DNA from: Callorhinus ursinus
Taxonomy: Eukaryota; Chordata; Mammalia; Carnivora; Otariidae
DNA: 64,000 nucleotides
Reading direction: 5' to 3'
Assembly (NCBI RefSeq): GCF_003265705.1
Contig: NW_020312828.1
Span: forward strand, 52,811,627-52,875,626
Made by a program: the position numbers and the translations under genes. Of the stretch, positions 57,520 to 64,000 are shown one piece after another (the first letter of the stretch is position 1; each line of letters opens with the position of its first letter). The notes under the pieces were generated by a model. It worked only from the letters and a program-made list of their open reading frames with translations, was not told the DNA's origin and searched no databases.

Positions 57520-58009
57520 TTATTTGCTTGCTTGCTCCTGGGTCTATGTCCTTCCCTACAGAGGGAACTACATTACTCAGGCTCCCTGGTTTCCAGTCAG
57601 GTTTGGTTAATGGCAGGTGTGGGTAGAAGACTAGCGGTTGGAAGGTAGGAAGAAGCCAGGCAACATTTCTCAGGGTGACAAGATCTGTTCCAAGATTTTA
57701 GCTCCCACCAGATAAGCATTCTGTCTTTGGTTCCAGCTTCCTCTTTGGTCACAGCTCTAGCCTCAGCTACAGTTCTAGCTCCAGCTGGGTGGCCTTACCT
57801 TCTGGCTTCAGGACACTCAACCTCTTCCTGTTACCGCCCTTGCCCTAGGGGTGATAGTGACTTCCTGCTTTTGTTAACCTGAGTGGTCTTGTCATCCCCA
57901 CTTCAGCTTCTTGTCTCCTTTATTACCTGTGTGACCAGTTCTCAGCATTAAACTCCCTGTTTGAAATACTTCAACTGGTTTATTTCCTTGACTGGAGCCT
58001 GACTGATAT
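57520..58009. repeat. old interspersed repeat, class uncertain
   Basis: Segments ctcaggctccctggtttcca, gtcaggtttggttaatggca, ggggtgatagtgacttcctg, catccccacttcagcttctt, cattaaactccctgtttgaa and gagcctgactgatatggt follow a widespread eutherian repeat whose copies end in CCTGACTGATA. I cannot state its class. Its right edge meets L2 sequence directly. Confidence 0.5.
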
Positions 58010-58760
58010 GGTAATAAATTCAGTTTCAAATACATTGAGCTTAAGTGTGTGGCTCCCTAGTCAAGATCTCTAGTAGGCTCGGAAATCCTTACCAAAGACC
58101 TGGAGACAGAGAGCTGGGTTTGGAAATCAACAGCAGGCAGTTGGTATCTGAAGCCAGAAGGTCATATTTCCCAAGTTGAGGAGATGAAGAGATTAAATTT
58201 AAAAGATTAAATAGTGGGCTCACCTATGAAATGTCAGTATTTTGAATTTAGGCCAAGGAAGAACTCGAAAAGACCAAAAGAAATAGGGAAGTAGAAAACC
58301 CACGTTAGAAATGTCATAGAAGTCAAACGAAAAATGAAATTTCTGAAAAGTGCCCAGTAAAATCAAACTTGGTGGAAATAGCAGGCAGGACACACACAAA
58401 AAGCATCGAGGCAAATAAGGCCAATGTTCTCTTCATATTTAGCAAGGGGAATGTCATTGCTCCCTTTGTGAGAACAAGGACAATGCAGTGGTGGGGAAGA
58501 AATCAATAAGAAGGGAACAAAGTCAAAACCATCAATGACCATAAACTCCTTTTTCAGGAGAGTGGACAATGAAGACCTTGAGAGAAATAGTACCTGAGTC
58601 ATGGGGAGAGGAAGGGCTGAAGAAAGGTCGGGAGTGGATTCTGAAGACCCCACAAAAGTAAGAGGGGATGAGGCCAGATGCTTGAGTGCAATAGTTATTC
58701 CTTTGGAAAGAAGGGGGAGAATGATGTGATTGGTCAAGATAGAGACACATTTATAGGGTT
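58010..58760 (-). repeat. L2 fragment, reverse orientation
   Basis: Reads aaatacattgagcttaagtg, aatcaacagcaggcagttgg, tatctgaagccagaaggtca, then gtgagaacaaggacaatgca, gtggtggggaagaaat, caatgaagaccttgagagaa and tgcttgagtgcaatagttat, in the order of the reverse-complemented L2 3' region. The 124-codon minus-strand frame at 58363-58737 lies inside it and is not considered a gene. Confidence 0.55.
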
Positions 58761-59054
58761 ACTAGTTCCCCTTTCTAGTGATATTATCAAGTAGTATCGA
58801 CTACGCACAAACTTCTAACAGGAACAGAGCATTATTCACTTTTTTCTCTCCTACTCATAGCTCTCCTTTAAAAAGATAAAAAAATCTAGAGGAGGAATCA
58901 CACACTTGAGGCTAAGTGCTAGCTTTTCTCCAAATGTTTCTAGCAAAAAATGAAAATGTCATGTATACAGTGATTGCTATTAGCCTCTTAAAAAAGACAT
59001 TCATAGAATTGACTTTTCCTAAGTGCTAATCTGTCAAACTTTTGTGATTAGGAC
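58761..59054. other. single-copy DNA, nothing recognised
   Basis: No repeat or exon visible. Confidence 0.4.
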
Positions 59055-59215
59055 ATTTTATATTTGAAAATTGCTAAGAGAATACAATATTAACTATAGT
59101 CCCTATTCTGTACCTTGCCTTCCCCATGATCTATTTGTTGTATAATTAAGTTTGTACCTTTTGACTAGCTGCACCAATTTCCCCGACCCAAACCTCTTAA
59201 TTGACCAAGTTGTGA
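59055..59215 (-). repeat. L1 3' UTR fragment
   Basis: Reads caatattaactatagtccct, attctgtaccttgccttcc, taagtttgtaccttttgact and gcaccaatttccccgaccc, the reverse complement of the old L1 3' UTR, also seen at 46320-46450. Confidence 0.65.
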
Positions 59216-59589
59216 TCCCATCATTTACTTCTACAGATGCTAAACTCCCTGAAAATACTGAGGGAAAAACCAGTTTCATACATTATATATATATGTATAT
59301 ATGGTATAGCTACTTTTGGAAAACCACCAGATCTTCTTTGTATTACCCTGAAGCTATAAATTACACTGTAGTATGTGTCTCTGTTGTGTATTTGCTTATA
59401 ACTGGCTTAGAAATGAAGCAACTGTAAATCAATTCCCACAAGAATAAAAATTTGGGCAAATAATGTCCAGGCATCAAGCAATAGATTGAAGGGAACTGAT
59501 GTTGCCATAAATATATTGTTAACAAGAATGGAAGGTCTTTTAAATAAAATATCAAGAACAGAGGCAATTAATAACAGGTAATTTGGGTA
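59216..59589. other. single-copy DNA with short AT repeat
   Basis: An AT-alternating run lies at 59282-59302. Nothing else recognised. Confidence 0.4.
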
Positions 59590-59782
59590 GCAATTTAATA
59601 TATACCCTGTGCTGACCATACTTTACACATTTTACCTAATTTAATCCTTAAAACAAACACAGCCCTATAAGTAGACAATACTGTTACCTCCATTTCACAG
59701 ATGAGGAACAGAGCCCTAGAGAGAGAATCTATCCCAGGCTACTCTGGAACTCAGGCAGCGTGGCTCTAAAATCTCAACTCCT
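59590..59782 (-). repeat. MIR, reverse orientation
   Basis: Reads acactttacacatttta-type text at 59620, taatccttaaaacaaacaca, gccctataagtagacaatac, ctccatttcacagatgagga, acagagccctagagagagaa and actcaggcagcgtggctcta, the MIR reverse complement in order. Confidence 0.8.
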
Positions 59783-59980
59783 GCGTCCCCTGGATGGCTC
59801 AGCCATGTGTGCAACTCTTGATTTTAGCTCAGGTCATGATCTCAGGGTCATGGGATCAAGCCCTGCATTAGGCTCCATGCTCAGCATGGAGTCTGCTTGA
59901 GATTCTCTGCCTCTGCCCCTCCCCCGGCTTGCACATGCCCTGTCTCCAAACAATCTGGAAAAAACAAAACAAAACAAAAA
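59783..59980 (+). mobile_element. Can-SINE, older subtype
   Basis: Head gtcccctggatggctcagcc, body with gcaactcttgattttagctc and gaTCAAGCCCTGCATTAGGCTC, ending in an AAAACAAAACAAAA tail rather than AATAAA. The ACTCCTGC before and GCTCCTAAC after the element may be a decayed target duplication. It sits at the edge of the MIR. Confidence 0.85.
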
Positions 59981-61828
59981 GCTCCTAACCACTCCACTCT
60001 AGTGTAATTTATATCTAGCTAGTTCCTAGGTATAGTTACTAACAAACATTGGTTGTTAAAAATTTGCCTGCTTTTAAAGGATTATTTAGGGGTAGAGTTG
60101 TCAAAGAAATGTACCTCTAAAGAAAACTTCCACAACGAATAATTTCGAAGTTTTTTAATGCACGAAAAGAACATCTCAGAAACAGAACAGGTACTGACTT
60201 ATTAACGATGAAGCACTATATAAAGGAGCCCCCTCCCCACTTAGGAATCTAGTGTAAATAGACGTGAAAGGTGGTGAACACTTTAGGATTAAATGCGAAC
60301 CCTAAAGTTGTATACAACATTCATATATGGCTTATTATCTCATAGCAGTAATATTCTAACAATGCATATGACATTTATACTCACTGGTAAGATGCTTTTG
60401 ACTCAAAAATTAAACGCTGGAGAGGTAGTTTGGCCAATGCACAGTGAGAAAAAAGGCTTTGCCTTGCTTGTTTTCCTTGAACATCTGTAACCATTTCACT
60501 TTGTTCTAATTTTCTTCTGGATTAGCCAGGAAGATAATGATGCTTTTAGAAGAAGCCAATTCAAAGCCCTCTAAGAAGGGATTCCCCCAACTACACAACG
60601 ATGTTTTTGAAACAACTGGTCCGCAAGTCCCCTGGAGAGTCTCCACAGGGCTCTTCTGTCTGGGAGAGGACACGGATTCTGGCTCCAAGGAGACCTGTTA
60701 GGATTTGACCAGCAGTTACAGGGATGCATCCTGTTTTCTCCTCGAATGCTATGCATGGTCTCATGATGGTAATTTCTACAGTGACCCTAAGAGAAGTGGT
60801 AGGTACCCTGTCGTGGTAAGTCAGGGATGGCTTTAAATAAATATGTGTATGTGTGTATATATATTGAAGTTTGAAACAAAAGTGAAAAATTAGCTAGCTG
60901 GTAAAACAGCATGATGAGTACTACAAGGGACTGCATGTCATGCCTCATGTTTTCAGTTGTGTTGTATGAAGTCATCACATCTTAGACACAAAAGGAGTTT
61001 TAGCTTCTGCCTGTCACCTGCTGCTTTATCTGCATGAGGAGACACAGAGTGGGGAAGGTCTACGGATACACAAAGTCCTTGACATTGGTCATTTGAGCCT
61101 ATGTACAAACTAGCTTAGCCTATTCTTACGATGAGAAATAAGCCTGGGAAAAAAAAAAAAGTTAAATGTCAAGGGGCAACACAACATTGGTCAATTCGCA
61201 AATCTAGAACAGCCATGTGCTGGACAATGGTTAGGAACCACTAGAAACAAAGTGACATAGTATCAGGCATGACCTGTTACACATCAGAAAGCATAAATAT
61301 ACATTGTAAGAGGTTTATATGCAGCCCCACAGAGTATGTACAATTGGAGCTGCTGGGGAGCTGAGCAGGAATTCCTGGAGCACCCCCCACCCCCAGCTCA
61401 AAGCAGATCTCGGCAGACATTTATCCTTGCGAACGAATGCACAATGTGAGAAATCAAGGTCACCAGTGAAAGAGCACTTGGCCTGCTGAGTGTCTTCTTT
61501 CCCATAAATATGCACAAGTCTGGGTCCAGGGGTGGTCCATGGCCTCACAGCTCCTGCCCCTCGTGGAGCCAAGGCCCATGCTGGACCCCTAACTCCTGCT
61601 TCCATGGATTCAGGTCATGGGCTCCTGCCTTCACGGGCTCCAGATGCAAACAAAGCATAAATAAGAGAGACCACGCTCGTGGCTCCTCCATTCACAACGT
61701 TACTGGGAACAGGTACTGGTCAGAGCAGCACAAAGGCCGCACGCCAGGATCCAGGGGTGGAGAGGAGCTTTGTGCACTTTTGCAAAAGCAAACCCCCTCC
61801 CCAAAATCTACCCTACGTGTCTTTTATT
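59981..61828. other. single-copy DNA
   Basis: No mobile element recognised apart from short runs (A12 at about 61149, TA/TG-rich 60840-60864). The segment 61310-61800 is GC-richer than its surroundings. Frames of 96-113 codons lie there on opposite strands with no domain. Confidence 0.4.
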
Positions 61829-61944
61829 TTACTGGTTGGCCCTGTCTGTAGCTAGGAAGACACTGTGTTGCTCCTGGGCTCTTTCTATCAGCTTCCTCTT
61901 CTTTTTCTTGTTCTTCTTCTCCTTTGCCTTTGGGGCTCTCTTTC
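61829..61944 (-). other. candidate terminal coding exon, unidentified
   Basis: On the minus strand a pyrimidine-rich tract (ttcatttctctttcccccgg) and TGTAG lead directly into GAAAGAGAG at 61944, a good 3' splice-site match. One frame then stays open for 37 codons to TAA at 61829-61831: a lysine-rich part (KAKEKKNKKKKRK) followed by a more varied end (ERAQEQHSVFLATDRANQ). AATAAA follows the stop immediately. A basic tail of this kind is common at the C-terminus of secreted heparin-binding or nuclear proteins, but I cannot name the gene. A second frame in the same DNA is Glu-rich and also open, as expected for GA-rich sequence, so chance remains a real possibility. Confidence 0.25.
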
Positions 61945-64000
61945 CTACACCGGGGGAAAGAGAAATGAAGACATGTCAGAAACGGCTCCTTCTCTAGGAA
62001 AGAAAACACAAAACATTAAGAGTTTTACACAAAGCCCATCTGGAAAACATCACCTATGGAAAAAGCAGCCTCAAAGAGAAAATTGTTCACATTAATTTTG
62101 ATGGAATAATAATAATTTACTAAATTGGATATGCTGTCTAAAACAGAGACTGATCTTCCTGTTATAGGGAACTGGCATATTTAAAAACCTCCCAGCGGCC
62201 TGATCAGTCTTGCAAATATCATCCTGCCACAAAAATTCCATTTATTCCCTCCGACTGTTAACAATGCTACCCTTTACTAGACATCTGTACATCTTCCTAC
62301 TGCTCCACATGTTGGTAGGTCGAAAGAAAATAAGCATCTATCTACAGTAAATATACCAGAAGTTTCAAACTCCCTTCTCCCTGCCTCCCCTCCCCCACCC
62401 CAGGCAAAAGAAATGTCTTGCTTTTAACATTATTCCCTCCCTGTTCTCCAAAGACCAGTGTATGAAATGACAGAGGTGGTATACTTCATTTTCTATCAAA
62501 ATTCATGAGGACAGCATTCACTATGTGGCTTAGGGCTTCATACACAAATCCCCTAGACCAGTTATTCTTACTATTGTGAACAAGAAAAACGCTGATTTGT
62601 TCCCGAAGAACTGGAGAGAGGCGTCTTCCGCCACCTAATCCTGTTCCTCCTCTTTGCCCTCACCACCAGGAAGCCCGGGCCAACAGTGAAATCGCTGAGG
62701 TTTGTCTCCATCAGGAGTTTTTGAATATAGTTTTCCCTTTGCCTCTGCTGTATTTCACTTTTTGTGTTTTGTGGTTATGGTTCATAGTTTTTACAACGTC
62801 TCAACATTTCTTTGCAAGTATATATACATAAGATCGTGAGAGAAATGAACAACAGGCATTTGCTTTAGGTCCATTGCCCTCTTTGGGTTCTAAACACAGG
62901 AATCGTGGGATTTTTAGAGCCGAAAAGAGCTTAAAGGTCACTGAGGTTTGCAGAAATTAAGTCATCACCACACACCTTCAGAACAGAAAGATTCTTCCCT
63001 CACCAGGCTCCACTCTCCTCTCCTACCCACCCTTCCTTCCGTTCTACTTGTGTAGTCCTACAAAACTTTTCTGTGAAGTGTAGCTCTTCGACACCGTAGT
63101 AATCAGTACCACAAATTAGACATTCAGTTCTAATGCATGCTTTCCAACCTTCCAAGACCCTTTATGACAGGGATGTAGCTGGGCAGCTTTTCTGTCGAGA
63201 CGATGGAGGTGGCAGCTCATATAGGAGATGTGAAAGAAACAGACCAGAAATTAGGCAGCTAGATCCCTGCCTCAGGAAAGCAGAGTCATAGTAGATTACA
63301 GGAGCCTGGGAGATTTCTAAACAAGGGAGGCATTTCTCATTTTGTTTGAAGATGAAAAACAGTCACTTGGTTGGCACATAGTTGACAATCAACAAGTGTT
63401 TGCTAAGTAAAACTTTATCACAAGATAACTTATTTTTAAGAGGACATGACATTAAAATAATCAGAATATGACTGTGCCCTCACATTAAATTATGAAGGTC
63501 CCTGAAGTTAATTTCTGGTTCTTATTAAATTCTGGCATTAATGTTTTAATGGCATCTTGCCATCTTTAAACATAGTTAATCCTACCCAATGAAACCTTAG
63601 TCCAAACCATCATTAATCAAAGAAGCTGTAAAGTTACAACTATTTTAGTAACATTAGATTGAATGATGAGACACACCTAATGAGGGCAGACAGATGAAAC
63701 ACTTAAAATAAAATTGCATATTTAAAAAGAAGCTTCAATTGTAAAGTTTTTGAAGATCTCCTTAGTTCTAGATTTTCTCTAAACAAACAACAAAAACCTT
63801 AGTCAAAATCATTGCTGACTACATTGTAAAAATGAGCTCATGTTTAATTTATTTAAAGCTTGGAGTTTCTTTTAAAAGCAAATTGAAATTGAGTAAATGG
63901 AAAAATAATATTAATAGATGTTTAAATGTGTTAAGATAAAAATATACTGAGTATTTGTTCAAGAAATCTTTTCCCATTCACCATTTCAATTTTTCAAATG
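61945..64000. other. single-copy DNA, possible conserved noncoding segments
   Basis: No convincing gene. A short L2 3' terminus may lie at 63365-63412 (ggttggcacatagttgacaa). The last 500 bp are AT-rich and repeat-free, with several ATTAA and TTAAT cores. A MIR- or L2-like block around 62905-62965 is too short to call. Confidence 0.4.

Noticed and set aside
58363..58737. 124-codon minus-strand frame
   Set aside because: Lies within reverse-oriented L2 sequence; no domain resemblance.

Overview
This window is nuclear DNA of a carnivoran mammal, most likely an arctoid caniform (bear, seal or mustelid group). The main evidence is fifteen tRNA-Lys-derived Can-SINE copies. The youngest match the arctoid type (head GCGCCTGGGTGGCTCAG, then GTTAAGCGTCTGCC, a CT-rich body and an AATAAAATCTT tail). 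They are unlike the dog SINEC_Cf head and the cat head. Carnivoran L1 3' ends are also present. I found no complete protein-coding gene, rRNA, functional tRNA or CRISPR array. Family names are from memory of repeat consensus sequences; no search was run.

Layout. 1-9 kb: single-copy DNA with an L1 3' end, Can-SINEs, an MLT1/MST-type LTR (5.5 kb), a small CpG-rich patch (6.5 kb), and a hAT fossil at 7.96-8.73 kb carrying one SINE inserted inside another. 9-22 kb: old mammalian repeats (MIR, L2, MER5) with several more SINEs. 22-28 kb: a dense block with L2, an L1 reverse-transcriptase fragment, a broken ERVL pol fragment, four L1 3' ends in the same orientation and a 100-N assembly gap. 28-44 kb: mostly single-copy DNA with LTR, hAT, L1 and L2 fossils; a long open reading frame on the minus strand at 30.5-31.0 kb has good splice signals at its ends. 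44-53.3 kb: an LTR, an L1 3' fragment and a nearly full-length old L1 on the minus strand (about 7.1 kb, including a 5' UTR built of roughly 380-bp repeat units), cut by three SINEs in all. 53-64 kb: L2 copies in both orientations, a second copy of the hAT family seen at 29 kb, and a possible terminal coding exon on the minus strand at 61.8-61.9 kb.

The region reads as an intergenic or intronic interval whose structure is a record of layered insertions. Most SINEs keep clear target-site duplications, so their order of insertion can be read directly. The best leads for something not already explained by repeats are the two splice-flanked open frames (30567-31048 and 61829-61944, both minus strand) and the CpG-rich patch near 6.5 kb. 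I cannot name a gene for either frame, and both could be chance.
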